Positions 1 through 6,478 are shown, counted from the stretch's first letter. The stretch: DNA of 10,917 bases from Aalborgiella sp040079635 (GCA_040079635.1 JBEBJY010000076.1:1-10917), one strand, 5' to 3'. Notes: a model not told the origin generated them from the letters alone. Made by a program: numbers and translations.

Positions 1-217
1 CCACAGTAACCATCGTCCCACCCCGCCCCTTAGCGTCCCGCAACACCCGCACCACGTCCTTGACTTTTTGAGCGTCCGCTTTGGATTGCGCGATGGCCTT
101 CACATTGGCAGCTAAATCCGATACCGAGACTGGCGGCGACTTTTTGACCACCAAGCCAGCCAATCCGGCTAATCCGCCTAAACCTTTGATTGAATTGGAG
201 TTTGATGCTTTGTTCAT
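1..217 (-). CDS. Hypothetical protein, N-terminal part (runs off left edge)
   Basis: A minus-strand reading frame opens with ATG at 217-215 and stays open for 72 codons to the left edge, so only the N-terminus is seen. It begins MNKASNSNSIKGLGGLAGLA, has a Gly/Leu-rich stretch at about residues 12-24, and continues as a Lys/Ala/Val-rich, probably helical segment ending near RGGTMVTV. I do not recognise the family. No good Shine-Dalgarno sequence precedes the ATG, and the frame stays open further upstream, so a GTG start at 271-269 is possible. It diverges from higB, and the two share the 218-336 intergenic region. I prefer it to the opposite-strand ORF at 81-275 because its residue composition is more protein-like and it continues past the edge. 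Confidence 0.45.
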   Translation of the reverse strand, partial: MNKASNSNSIKGLGGLAGLAGLVVKKSPPVSVSDLAANVKAIAQSKADAQKVKDVVRVLRDAKGRGGTMVTV

Positions 218-298
218 GGGGTGGATTTTAAGGAGTTTTGAGTTGACTACGAAGATTGATATACTGTACACATAACCAGTTATCAATCATTAAATAAA

Positions 299-319
299 TA
301 TACGCAACTAACGTATAAT
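299..319 (+). promoter_or_regulatory. Probable higBA promoter -10 with overlapping operator palindrome
   Basis: A perfect -10 hexamer TATAAT lies at 314-319. Its first four bases form the right arm of a perfect inverted repeat, TATACG (299-304), seven bases, CGTATA (312-317). The -35 is poor (TTAAAT at 290-295, 18-base spacing). Transcription would start near 326, only about 11 bases before the higB ATG at 337. Autorepression by the antitoxin at a palindrome covering the -10 is the usual arrangement for HigA-type modules; that HigA binds here is inference. Confidence 0.5.
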
Positions 320-336
320 AACTCAGGCCAAACAAC

Positions 337-687
337 ATGAAAGCAACCTTCGTTGAGCTTCCGCTTTTTGAAAGAATCCGCAAAGACTACCTAGACGATG
401 ACGCCTACAGTGACTTGCAGCAAGAGCTGATGAGCAACCCCGAAGCTGGCGACATGATTGAAGGCACAGGTGGGCTACGCAAACTGCGACAGTCAGACCC
501 GCGCAGAGGCAAAGGCAAGCGCGGTGGTTTACGCGTGATTTATTACTGGTGGCTTGGTGAAGACCAATTTTTGCTGTTTACGGTGTTTGATAAAGATGAA
601 GCAGATGATTTGACCCCAGATGTCAAAAAAATACTGAAGCAGCGCTTGAAGCACGAGTTAGAACTGCGCAAAGCCGCAGGAATGTAA
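337..687 (+). CDS. higB: HigB-2/RelE-superfamily toxin of a type II toxin-antitoxin pair
   Basis: This 116-residue protein matches the HigB-2 group of RelE/ParE-fold mRNA interferases, which cut mRNA on the ribosome. What is visible: an N-terminus of the family pattern FVELPLFERIRKDYL, the hallmark run EGTGGLRKLR at about residues 42-51, a basic segment RRGKGKRGGLRVIYYW at about 56-71 (the RelE-like core strand and basic patch), and a C-terminal FDKDEADDL block. From memory, these line up well with Vibrio cholerae HigB2. The toxin gene precedes the antitoxin gene, as is typical for hig loci. The start has only a weak ribosome site (CAGG at 324-327) and a very short predicted leader, which may keep toxin translation low. 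The gene looks intact. Confidence 0.93.
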   Translation: MKATFVELPLFERIRKDYLDDDAYSDLQQELMSNPEAGDMIEGTGGLRKLRQSDPRRGKGKRGGLRVIYYWWLGEDQFLLFTVFDKDEADDLTPDVKKILKQRLKHELELRKAAGM

Positions 688-715
688 ATATTAAGCTGAG
701 AAAAAGGTAATTGAA

Positions 716-1033
716 ATGACTAAAAAACGTGATCTTTTTGCCGAACTGATGGATGGCTTCGACGCCTTAGAAAAGCAGCGTGAAGGCAAACTCACCCTGC
801 GCACCTTCAAAGTTGAAAGCAAACCAGCGCCCACGTTGTCACCGCAAGATGTGCTGAACGTGCGCGAACAGCTACACCTGTCCCGCCCCGTATTTGCCCG
901 CTACCTGCGCACCAACCCCCGCACTGTAGAAAACTGGGAACAAGGCCGAGCCAAACCCAACGCCCAAGCCGCCCTGCTAATCCGCATGGTTGCGCTGTTT
1001 CCAGATATGGTGCAGCGGCTGGAGTCGGTTTAA
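716..1033 (+). CDS. higA: HigA-2-like antitoxin, HTH XRE family
   Basis: This 105-residue protein is the partner of the HigB toxin 28 bases upstream. It starts with the family pattern RDLFAEL, followed by a linker containing EGKLTLRTFKVE (about residues 23-34) that in HigA2 proteins wraps the toxin. A helix-turn-helix domain of the XRE/Cro type occupies about residues 42-95. SRPVFARYLRTNPRTVENWE (56-75) spans the DNA-contacting helices, and WEQGRAKPNAQAALLIRM is the typical end of the domain. A good ribosome site (AAAAAGG, 701-707) lies 8 bases before the ATG, stronger than that of higB, which would favour antitoxin excess. It is expected to neutralise HigB and repress the shared promoter through the palindrome at 299-317. 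Confidence 0.93.
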   Translation: MTKKRDLFAELMDGFDALEKQREGKLTLRTFKVESKPAPTLSPQDVLNVREQLHLSRPVFARYLRTNPRTVENWEQGRAKPNAQAALLIRMVALFPDMVQRLESV

Positions 1034-1035
1034 GT

Positions 1036-1104
1036 TACTATACCTTTAATAGCACCTCGGGCAATAAATACGCCGGCTATTGCCAGATTTATCTCTAAAA
1101 TAGC
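1036..1104 (+). repeat. Dispersed 69-bp repeat, copy 1
   Basis: First of three 69-bp copies in the window. It contains the invariant 16-base core GGCAATAAATACGCCG at 1060-1075. The left end can form a short hairpin (CTAT/ATAG), and the centre has the near-palindrome GGCTATTGCC at 1074-1083. It begins 3 bases after the higA stop codon and ends 15 bases before the ATG at 1120. Confidence 0.85.
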
Positions 1105-1119
1105 CCCAATCCCCACAAT

Positions 1120-1320
1120 ATGCCCGATTCCACCAACACCCACATCATCAGCCCTGCACTTCAAGACTGGCTAGCCAACTGCGAATCGCTCGTAGAAATG
1201 CACAAAAACTTCGTAGCCGACGGCGGCCATATGCAGTTCAACCTTGACCTGCTAGACCCCGAAAAGTTACCCGAACCTCTACGTTCAGAAGCGATTGAAT
1301 ACCTGCGGCCAATTAAGTAA
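1120..1320 (+). CDS. Hypothetical small protein, 66 aa
   Basis: A short open frame whose codon choice is GC-leaning, unlike the AT-rich DUF2971 gene after it. I do not recognise the protein. It is mildly acidic and probably helical, with patterns such as SPALQDWLANCESLVEMHKN and a Leu/Pro/Glu-rich C-terminus ending EAIEYLRPIK. The ATG at 1120 is the first start after an in-frame stop at 1096-1098. There is no convincing ribosome site in front of it, and the 69-bp repeat ends just 15 bases upstream. It could be a real small gene, or the surviving 3' part of a gene whose front was replaced when the repeat arrived. A shorter version from the internal ATG at 1198 is also possible. Confidence 0.45.
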   Translation: MPDSTNTHIISPALQDWLANCESLVEMHKNFVADGGHMQFNLDLLDPEKLPEPLRSEAIEYLRPIK

Positions 1321-1335
1321 AACTGACGCTAGTCG

Positions 1336-1354
1336 ACAGGTATTCCTGTTGAAA
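1336..1354 (+). promoter_or_regulatory. Inverted repeat overlapping a possible -35 of the DUF2971 gene
   Basis: ACAGG (1336-1340), TATT, CCTGT (1345-1349) is a perfect 5-base inverted repeat. It overlaps TTGAAA (1349-1354), a possible -35, with a poor -10 (TATTGC, 1372-1377) 17 bases later. It could be an operator or the remnant of a weak terminator for the upstream ORF. It is too short to be certain. Confidence 0.25.
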
Positions 1355-1403
1355 TTTTGTGAAAATAATCTTATTGCAGCACAAGAAAAACTAAATTAAA
1401 ACA

Positions 1404-2129
1404 ATGAAAATAAAATTCGATTCAGATCTTACAGATGATCAATTACTCTGGCGTTATATGGATTTATCTAAATTTATCTCAATGCTTGAAAAACAAGCAA
1501 TCTGGCTTGCTAGAGCAGACAGAGTAAAAGATAAACATGAGGGTCGGTTTCCAGATGAAATGAGGAGAGTAATGGAAGAATTTTATAAAAATCCATCCCC
1601 TGACGATAAATCGCCCATTACGACAGTTGATGATTTCTATGATCGTTTAATCAAAAATACCTTTATCAGTTGTTGGCATAAAAATTTTGATGAAAACATG
1701 GTTATGTGGGAAGTGTACGGGAAAGTAAATAATTCCATTGCAATTCAAACTACAGTATGTGAATTAAAAAAATGCATGATTCGATCACAATTGCAAGGCC
1801 ATTCTTTTATATTGCAAAATGTTGAATATAAGCAATCGAGTGAAACATCTGGAGAATTACCTTATGAAGATTATTTTTTTATAAAACGACCGCACTTCGA
1901 ATTCGAGAAAGAAGTTCGCATAAGCTTAGATACTTATGACCCTCATGCTGAAGTTAAAAAAACTGCAATTGGACATAGCTTATTTGTTAATACAAATGAT
2001 TTAATTAAAAAAATATTAATTCATCCGGATAGCGAAGATTGGTTTCTTGATGCAATAAACTCAATTGCAAAAAAATACAGCATTAATGCATCCATATTGC
2101 GTGGATCATATGGCAATACATATATTTAA
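1404..2129 (+). CDS. DUF2971 family protein, AT-rich accessory gene
   Basis: This 241-residue soluble protein has no signal peptide or membrane segment. It shows the spaced motifs I associate with DUF2971 (PF11185), a family of unknown biochemical function: LWRYMD at residues 15-20, a short WLARADRVKDKHEGR block at 34-48 (in relatives often a W.S....FNDPFE pattern), FISCWH at 87-92, MWEVYG at 101-106, and a C-terminal FEFEKEVRI at 165-173. It is much richer in A+T than the genes to the right; for example, bases 1441-1500 are about 28% G+C. With the neighbouring toxin-antitoxin pair, that suggests horizontal acquisition. There is no clear ribosome site before the ATG. The stop codon is embedded in the ribosome site of the next gene, so the two are probably translated as a pair. 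Family call is fairly secure; the role is unknown. Confidence 0.8.
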   Translation: MKIKFDSDLTDDQLLWRYMDLSKFISMLEKQAIWLARADRVKDKHEGRFPDEMRRVMEEFYKNPSPDDKSPITTVDDFYDRLIKNTFISCWHKNFDENMVMWEVYGKVNNSIAIQTTVCELKKCMIRSQLQGHSFILQNVEYKQSSETSGELPYEDYFFIKRPHFEFEKEVRISLDTYDPHAEVKKTAIGHSLFVNTNDLIKKILIHPDSEDWFLDAINSIAKKYSINASILRGSYGNTYI

Positions 2130-2133
2130 GGAG
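2128..2133 (+). promoter_or_regulatory. Strong ribosome binding site overlapping the DUF2971 stop codon
   Basis: AAGGAG at 2128-2133 shares its first two bases with the TAA stop at 2127-2129 and sits 6 bases before the ATG at 2140. This fixes the start of the small membrane protein and argues for translational coupling to DUF2971. Confidence 0.8.
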
Positions 2134-2139
2134 CATTAA

Positions 2140-2397
2140 ATGGATAAAATGACCAAAGCAATTTTTTTATTTATTGCTTTCATACTAAGCATAATTGCAT
2201 TCAAATTACATATCATTGAAACTGCAATAAGTAATGCGCCTAAAGTAGGCGATTTTATTGATCTCAGTGAAATGGAAGATTCTAAAAAAATAGAAGAAAC
2301 ACAATTAAGACTAATGAGAAATCTGCCCTTAGTGCGTATAAAAGGCGGCGATGTCAGCGCTGAGGTTTCTGGCTCAGTCAGTGTCGAAGAAAAATAA
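2140..2397 (+). CDS. Small single-pass membrane protein paired with DUF2971
   Basis: An 85-residue protein with one strong hydrophobic helix at about residues 6-25 (KAIFLFIAFILSIIAF) and a mostly charged remainder, ending in a Val/Ser/Glu-rich tail (VSAEVSGSVSVEEK). The N-terminus (MDKMTK) has no signal-peptidase motif, so a membrane anchor is more likely than secretion. It follows the DUF2971 gene by 10 bases and shares its AT-rich base composition. I do not recognise a family. Its stop is 6 bases from the converging end of the aminotransferase gene. It may anchor, regulate or be the membrane effector partner of the DUF2971 protein; that is inference from coupling only. Confidence 0.75.
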   Translation: MDKMTKAIFLFIAFILSIIAFKLHIIETAISNAPKVGDFIDLSEMEDSKKIEETQLRLMRNLPLVRIKGGDVSAEVSGSVSVEEK

Positions 2398-2403
2398 ACA
2401 ATT

Positions 2404-3591
2404 TCACAGTGCCTCCCCCAACCTCCCCACCCCCTCAACAATCCTCTCTACATCCACAGTCGCAAAGCTCAACCTAAACGTCGCCACTTCTGCATCATGC
2501 GCATAAAACGGCGCTCCGGGGACGAAGGCTACTAGCTTGTCTATGGCGCGTTTGGCGAAATCTGTGGCGTTGGACGATTTGCCGCCCTCGCCCGTCAACT
2601 TCGCCCAAAAGAACATGCCCCCTTGCGGTTCGTTGAAGCTGATAGCGCTGCCTAGCTCGCGGCGCAGGCTCTCGGCCATGACTCTGGCGCGTTCGGCGTA
2701 GGTGGTGCGGACTGCGGCTAGGGCGGTGTCCAAGCGGTTCAGGGTCAAATAATGGGCGGCGGTGGCTTGGGTTAGGTTGCTGGTGTGGGCGTCGCTGAAC
2801 TGTTTACACATGGTGGCGTTGGCCAGGAGCGCGGGGGGTGCGATCATCCAGCCGACGCGCAGGCCGGGGCTTAAGATTTTGCTGAAGCTGCCGCAGTGGG
2901 CGAGCAAGTCGCGGCTGCCTGGCACGGTGTGGCTCAGGGCGAGTAAGGACGGCGGCGGTGGTTTGCCGAAGTAAAGCTCGCAATACGGGTCGTCTTCCAC
3001 CACCAAGGTGTTGTATTTGACGGCCAGCTCCAGCACGCGTTTGCGCCGCGCCAAGCTCAGCGTTGCACCGCTGGGGTTGCCAAAGGTGGGGATGAGGTAA
3101 ACCATTTTGGGTTTGTGCTCGGCAATCAGCGCTTCTAACTTGTCGGTATCGACACCGTCGGCGTCAATTGGTGCGCCTATGACGTGCGCGCCGTAGAGGC
3201 GGAAACATTGAATCGTCGCTAAAAACGTGGGCGCTTCGACGATGACTTTGTCTCCGGGGTTGATCATGACCTTACCCAGCAAATCCAAGCCCTGCTGACT
3301 GCCGGTGGTGACGATGAGGCCGTCGGGGGCGACCGTGACTCCCTTATTCGCCATGAATTGGCTCAAACCCTCGCGCAGCGGGCCAAAGCCTTCGGTTGCG
3401 CCGTATTGCAGTACGGGGCCAGGGTTGTTGGTCAAAACAGCGGCGGCGGATTCGGCGATGCCTTCCACATCAAACAGCGCCGGGTCGGGAAAGCCGCCCG
3501 CAAAGCTGATGATGCCGGGTTTGCCCAGCAGTTTGAAGAGTTCGCGGATGGCGGAGGTTTCTACGTTGTTCAGGCGGTCGGCAAATTGCAT
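2404..3591 (-). CDS. PLP-dependent aminotransferase, class I/II (LysN/MocR-domain type)
   Basis: A 395-residue fold-type I aminotransferase of the group that includes 2-aminoadipate/aromatic aminotransferases and the enzyme domain of MocR regulators. Visible landmarks: ISFAGGFPDP at 28-37 (family signature), LQYGATEGFGPLREGL at 61-76, TTGSQQGLDL at 95-104 for phosphate binding, PTFGNPSG at 168-175 with Asn172 expected to contact the PLP ring, EDDPYCELYF at 199-208 with the Asp that pairs with the pyridine nitrogen, and the Schiff-base lysine Lys238 in GSFSKILSPGLRVGW. RLSFA near residue 373 should hold the substrate-carboxylate Arg. There is no N-terminal GntR domain, so it is a free enzyme. 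Length is normal. The substrate cannot be read from sequence. It diverges from nth. Confidence 0.93.
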   Translation of the reverse strand: MQFADRLNNVETSAIRELFKLLGKPGIISFAGGFPDPALFDVEGIAESAAAVLTNNPGPVLQYGATEGFGPLREGLSQFMANKGVTVAPDGLIVTTGSQQGLDLLGKVMINPGDKVIVEAPTFLATIQCFRLYGAHVIGAPIDADGVDTDKLEALIAEHKPKMVYLIPTFGNPSGATLSLARRKRVLELAVKYNTLVVEDDPYCELYFGKPPPPSLLALSHTVPGSRDLLAHCGSFSKILSPGLRVGWMIAPPALLANATMCKQFSDAHTSNLTQATAAHYLTLNRLDTALAAVRTTYAERARVMAESLRRELGSAISFNEPQGGMFFWAKLTGEGGKSSNATDFAKRAIDKLVAFVPGAPFYAHDAEVATFRLSFATVDVERIVEGVGRLGEAL

Positions 3592-3685
3592 GGTGTGGCT
3601 CTGTGAATGCTGTGAGTGGGATTACTTATGACATTGTGCATAAATTTGAACCGATTTGAGCCCTAGTTCTGCGAAACTACGGGCT

Positions 3686-4321
3686 ATGAAGAAAGAAAAC
3701 ATCGCCCCATTTTTCGCCACATTGAAAGCCGCCAACCCCATGCCGGTGACGGAGCTGGAATACACCAGCGTGTTTGAGCTGCTGACCGCCGTGCTCTTGA
3801 GCGCCCAAGCCACCGATGTGGGCGTGAACAAGGCGACGCGTCGGCTCTTCCCCGTGGCGAACACGCCGAGCAAGATATTGGCGCTGGGTTTGGACGGGCT
3901 GGAAAGTTACATCAAAACAATCGGCCTGTACCACAGCAAAGCCAAGCACTTGCTGCAAACCTGCCAAATGCTGGTGGAGCAGCACAACAGCGTCGTCCCC
4001 AGAGACCGAGCCGCCCTAGAAGCCCTGCCCGGCGTGGGTCGAAAAACGGCGAATGTGGTGCTGAACTCGGCCTTTGGTGAGGCGACGATGGCGGTGGACA
4101 CCCACATTTTCCGCATGGGCAACAGAACGGGGCTAGCACCCGGCAAAACGCCTTTAGAAGTCGAACTGAAGCTGCTGAAGCGAATTCCGCCCGAATACTT
4201 GGTAGACGCCCACCACTGGCTGATTTTGCATGGTCGCTATGTGTGCACGGCGCGTAGCCCGCAGTGCGGGGCCTGCCAAGTGGCGAAGTTTTGCACTTTT
4301 AAAGATAAAACAGCCGCTTAA
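3686..4321 (+). CDS. nth: Endonuclease III, DNA glycosylase/AP lyase
   Basis: Base-excision repair enzyme that removes oxidised pyrimidines and nicks the abasic site. From the ATG at 3686 it is 211 residues, the same length as E. coli Nth, and key residues fall at the same numbers: helix-hairpin-helix LPGVGRKTANV (114-124) with catalytic Lys120, VDTHIFR with catalytic Asp138, and four cysteines at 187, 194, 197 and 203 for the [4Fe-4S] cluster. The LLSAQATD block at 37-44 is also typical. A TTG at 3656 would add ten unconserved residues, so I reject it as the start. No strong ribosome site is seen. It diverges from the aminotransferase gene and converges on the next gene with a 17-base gap. 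Confidence 0.97.
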   Translation: MKKENIAPFFATLKAANPMPVTELEYTSVFELLTAVLLSAQATDVGVNKATRRLFPVANTPSKILALGLDGLESYIKTIGLYHSKAKHLLQTCQMLVEQHNSVVPRDRAALEALPGVGRKTANVVLNSAFGEATMAVDTHIFRMGNRTGLAPGKTPLEVELKLLKRIPPEYLVDAHHWLILHGRYVCTARSPQCGACQVAKFCTFKDKTAA

Positions 4322-4338
4322 ACAAGCACCTTAAACGC

Positions 4339-4743
4339 CTACATATTCACCGCTGCCTGAAAAAGCATTTGGTCTTTGGCGACAAAATACTTGCGGGCGT
4401 AGGCGACGACTTGGGCATCGGTGGGGTGGTCAACGGTTTCAACACCGATGATTTTGTCGACCAAGCTGTGGTCGTGCGCGTGGATGTGTTTGATGAGTTG
4501 CAGCTTGGCGTTGGCTGGGCCGACCACTAAAACTTCGCTGGCGCCTTCAAGCGCGTGGGCGATGTCGTGGTAGTACTTTTGGTCTTCTTTCGCTTTGCCA
4601 GAGCCCATTTTGCCGCTTTTGATATGCAGGTTTTTGTGGGGATCAGCGGGGAGAATCAACTGTTTATCGACCTCTTCTGGGCTAAAGTGCATGACATGTG
4701 CCTCGGCATGGTCAAGCCAGACAACTGCGTGATAGTGGGACAT
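4339..4743 (-). CDS. eRF1-domain-like small protein ('translational machinery protein' type)
   Basis: A 134-residue, His-rich cytoplasmic protein. The start is set at the ATG at 4743 (MSHYHAVVWLDHAEAHVM), because the frame upstream of it to 4797 adds 18 residues without family character. It resembles bacterial proteins related to the archaeal/eukaryotic release factor 1 fold: an N-terminal strand block with WLDHAEAHVMHF (9-20), then KYYHDIAHALEGASEVLVVGPANAKLQL (about 56-83), where the VLVVGP loop is the most characteristic piece, and a C-terminal VVAYARKYF (112-120). The fold relation is from memory of family patterns, and the function is unproven. An FNR-type box lies 75 bases upstream of the start, which suggests induction at low oxygen. 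Confidence 0.7.
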   Translation of the reverse strand: MSHYHAVVWLDHAEAHVMHFSPEEVDKQLILPADPHKNLHIKSGKMGSGKAKEDQKYYHDIAHALEGASEVLVVGPANAKLQLIKHIHAHDHSLVDKIIGVETVDHPTDAQVVAYARKYFVAKDQMLFQAAVNM

Positions 4744-4817
4744 AGCGTTACTTTCTGTAGTGTGTGACACCAGCATAGACGTAATCGCCGGTTGCATGTG
4801 TCAAGAAATGCCTTGTG

Positions 4818-4831
4818 TTGATGTAGGTCAA
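4818..4831 (-). promoter_or_regulatory. FNR/Anr/CRP-type operator, near-perfect
   Basis: On the minus strand this reads TTGACCTACATCAA, nine of ten conserved bases of TTGAT-N4-ATCAA. It is centred about 81 bases upstream of the eRF1-like gene start. A consensus-like -35 (TTGACA) also lies at 4804-4799 on the same strand, but no convincing -10 follows at normal spacing. The box is intergenic, 129 bases from the divergent yedI start. Confidence 0.45.
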
Positions 4832-4959
4832 AGTCGCAACTTGGCTCGTAATCTGCTTGATTGCTTGCATAATCGGTTGACTTGAAATGCCAGTAACCCC
4901 GCCAGCTGATTTGCATACGTTTTATAAAATTACCAAAAAACCTTTGAAAGACAGAATCC

Positions 4960-5868
4960 ATGGCCTCTAGCCTTCTCGCCCTCATTGACGACATTGCCTC
5001 CATCTTGGACGATGTCGCCCTGCTCACCAAAGTAGCCGCTAAGAAAACCAGCGGCGTGCTGGGAGACGATTTGGCGCTGAACGCGCAGCAAGTCAGCGGT
5101 GTGAAGGCCGAGCGCGAGCTGCCGGTGGTGTGGGCGGTGTGCAAGGGCTCATTCATCAACAAGGCGATTTTGGTGCCAGCGGCTATTGCCATCAGCTACT
5201 TTGCACCCTGGTTGGTGACGCCGTTATTGATGCTGGGCGGGGCATTTTTATGCTTTGAGGGCTTTGAAAAGCTGGCGCATAAGTTTTTACACAGCAAACA
5301 AGAAGACGATGCCCACCATGACGAACTGGTCAACGCGCTGGCAGACTCTAGCAAAGACATGGTGCAGCTGGAGAAAGACAAAATCAAAGGAGCGATTCGG
5401 ACTGACTTTATTTTGTCGGCCGAAATCATCGCCATCACCTTGGGCACGGTGCAAAGTAGCCCACTGACGACACAAATCACCGTGCTGACAGGTATTGCCA
5501 TTTTGATGACCGTTGGTGTTTACGGGCTGGTGGCTGGCATTGTGAAAATAGACGATTTGGGGCTACATTTGACCGTGCAGCACAGGTCTGGCAGCTTCAA
5601 ACACAGCTTTGGGCGCGGTATTTTGTGGTTTGCACCTTACATGATGAAGGGCTTGTCCATCGTCGGCACGGCGGCGATGTTTTTAGTCGGCGGTGGGATT
5701 TTGACGCACGGCTTCCCGGTGATTCACCACTGGGTGGAGGGTTTCACTTCGGGACGAAATGGCTTCTTGACGTCGCTTATTTCACTCAGCACCGATGCGG
5801 TGACGGGCATCTTAGCGGGAGCGGCGGTATTGGGGGTTGTCACTTTGATCAACCGTGTTCGAAAATAA
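4960..5868 (+). CDS. yedI: Inner-membrane protein of the DUF808/YedI family
   Basis: A 302-residue polytopic membrane protein that aligns by eye along its whole length with E. coli YedI (DUF808, PF05661), whose function is not established. Diagnostic stretches: SLLALIDDIASILDDVALLTK at the N-terminus, AAKKTSGVLGDDLALNAQQVSGV (26-48), RELPVVWAVCKGSFINK (52-68), EKDKIKGAIRTDFILSAEI (138-156) and VKIDDLG (195-201). Hydrophobic helices lie at about 68-100, 150-165, 172-195, 222-250 and 270-297. A TATAAA at 4923-4928 may serve as the -10, with no clear -35; the ribosome site is weak (GAAAG about 10 bases upstream). Its stop codon is 3 bases from the end of the converging CZB gene, so there is no room for a separate terminator. 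Confidence 0.93.
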   Translation: MASSLLALIDDIASILDDVALLTKVAAKKTSGVLGDDLALNAQQVSGVKAERELPVVWAVCKGSFINKAILVPAAIAISYFAPWLVTPLLMLGGAFLCFEGFEKLAHKFLHSKQEDDAHHDELVNALADSSKDMVQLEKDKIKGAIRTDFILSAEIIAITLGTVQSSPLTTQITVLTGIAILMTVGVYGLVAGIVKIDDLGLHLTVQHRSGSFKHSFGRGILWFAPYMMKGLSIVGTAAMFLVGGGILTHGFPVIHHWVEGFTSGRNGFLTSLISLSTDAVTGILAGAAVLGVVTLINRVRK

Positions 5869-5871
5869 GTT

Positions 5872-6324
5872 CTATCTCTTTTTTACCGCCATACTGTAAA
5901 GAGCGTTCAAATCGCTGACCACAGATTTTGAAAACTGGGTGAACTGGCCTTTCAAAATCGCATCTGCTTCCGCCGTTTTGCCACGGACTTGCAGGGCGAC
6001 AACGTTGGATGCCGCGAAGTGGAACATTTTGTGGTGGCTCATCAGCGCAGTAAAGCCTGGGTATTGACCCAATCTGGCTTTACCTGAGGAATGAATCCAT
6101 TTACCTAAATCACAACGGTCATCAAAGCAGATGACATTGGCGTCAAACGCCTCTTTGGAGGTGCCGTCCAAATAGGCTTGTAAGCGGTTTTTCCAGTTTT
6201 CATGCGCTGAAATCGCCACTTGGATGTCCAAATCGTGCAGCGCAGATTGGGCAAAATCAATCTCTTCTTGCGTTTGCTTGCCTGACCCGAAAAACCCGCT
6301 GAAAAGTGAACTCAAAAATGACAT
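5872..6324 (-). CDS. Standalone CZB (chemoreceptor zinc-binding) domain protein
   Basis: A 150-residue protein from the ATG at 6324 (MSFLSSLFSGFFGSG); a longer frame to 6366 begins without supporting sequence. The CZB domain (PF13682) covers about residues 30-110: His41 in AISAHENWKNRL, Cys71 in DRCDLGKW, and His98 and His102 in SHHKMFHFAA form the expected zinc site. The LGKW motif is intact. CZB domains are usually the C-terminal sensor of cytoplasmic chemoreceptors or of diguanylate cyclases such as DgcZ, responding to zinc or oxidants; here there is no signalling domain in the same chain. The short hydrophobic N-terminus (residues 3-12) could be a membrane-contacting helix. It may act as a separate zinc or oxidant sensor in trans, which is inference. 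Confidence 0.85.
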   Translation of the reverse strand: MSFLSSLFSGFFGSGKQTQEEIDFAQSALHDLDIQVAISAHENWKNRLQAYLDGTSKEAFDANVICFDDRCDLGKWIHSSGKARLGQYPGFTALMSHHKMFHFAASNVVALQVRGKTAEADAILKGQFTQFSKSVVSDLNALYSMAVKKR

Positions 6325-6429
6325 GTCGCGCTTTGTAAAAATAAGATGCGCGATTATTTGTTGCAAGGCGAGTCATATTAAAAACCTGGGGGTAAAAATA
6401 CTAAGAAAGTGTTAATTAGTTCACGGTTT

Positions 6430-6446
6430 TGCACCGATCTAGTGCA
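6430..6446. promoter_or_regulatory. Dyad matching the NtrC-site pattern (weak call)
   Basis: TGCAC (6430-6434) and GTGCA (6442-6446) form a perfect inverted repeat around CGATCTA, fitting the NtrC consensus GCACY-N5-RGTGC exactly. It lies about 106 bases upstream of the CZB start and just past the end of the ribonuclease gene. No sigma-54 promoter (GG-N10-GC) is found between it and the CZB start. It could equally be a small hairpin at the end of the ribonuclease transcript, although no T-run follows. Confidence 0.25.
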
Positions 6447-6478
6447 TATTTGATACTACAACCGAAAGCGAAAACGCG

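Noticed and set aside
228..242. AAGGAG on the plus strand at 230-235 as a ribosome site
   Set aside because: The next possible start (TTG at 238) meets a stop codon two codons later, so there is no gene for it to serve.
81..275. 64-residue plus-strand ORF at the left edge
   Set aside because: It overlaps the more protein-like minus-strand partial frame, has no ribosome site before its ATG and no recognisable pattern.
2136..2441. 101-residue minus-strand ORF over the small membrane gene
   Set aside because: The plus-strand frame has a strong, well-placed ribosome site and a clean transmembrane helix; this one is its mirror.
3656..3685. TTG start giving a 10-residue longer Nth
   Set aside because: The ATG at 3686 gives exactly the E. 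coli length and residue numbering of all catalytic and cluster residues.
4656..5192. 178-residue minus-strand ORF across the eRF1-like/yedI intergenic region
   Set aside because: It overlaps two recognised genes and an apparent regulatory region, and its protein has no family pattern.
6419..6433. Possible sigma-54 promoter overlapping the NtrC-like dyad
   Set aside because: The sequence has GT in place of the invariant GG at the required spacing from GC, and CACG is one base out of register.
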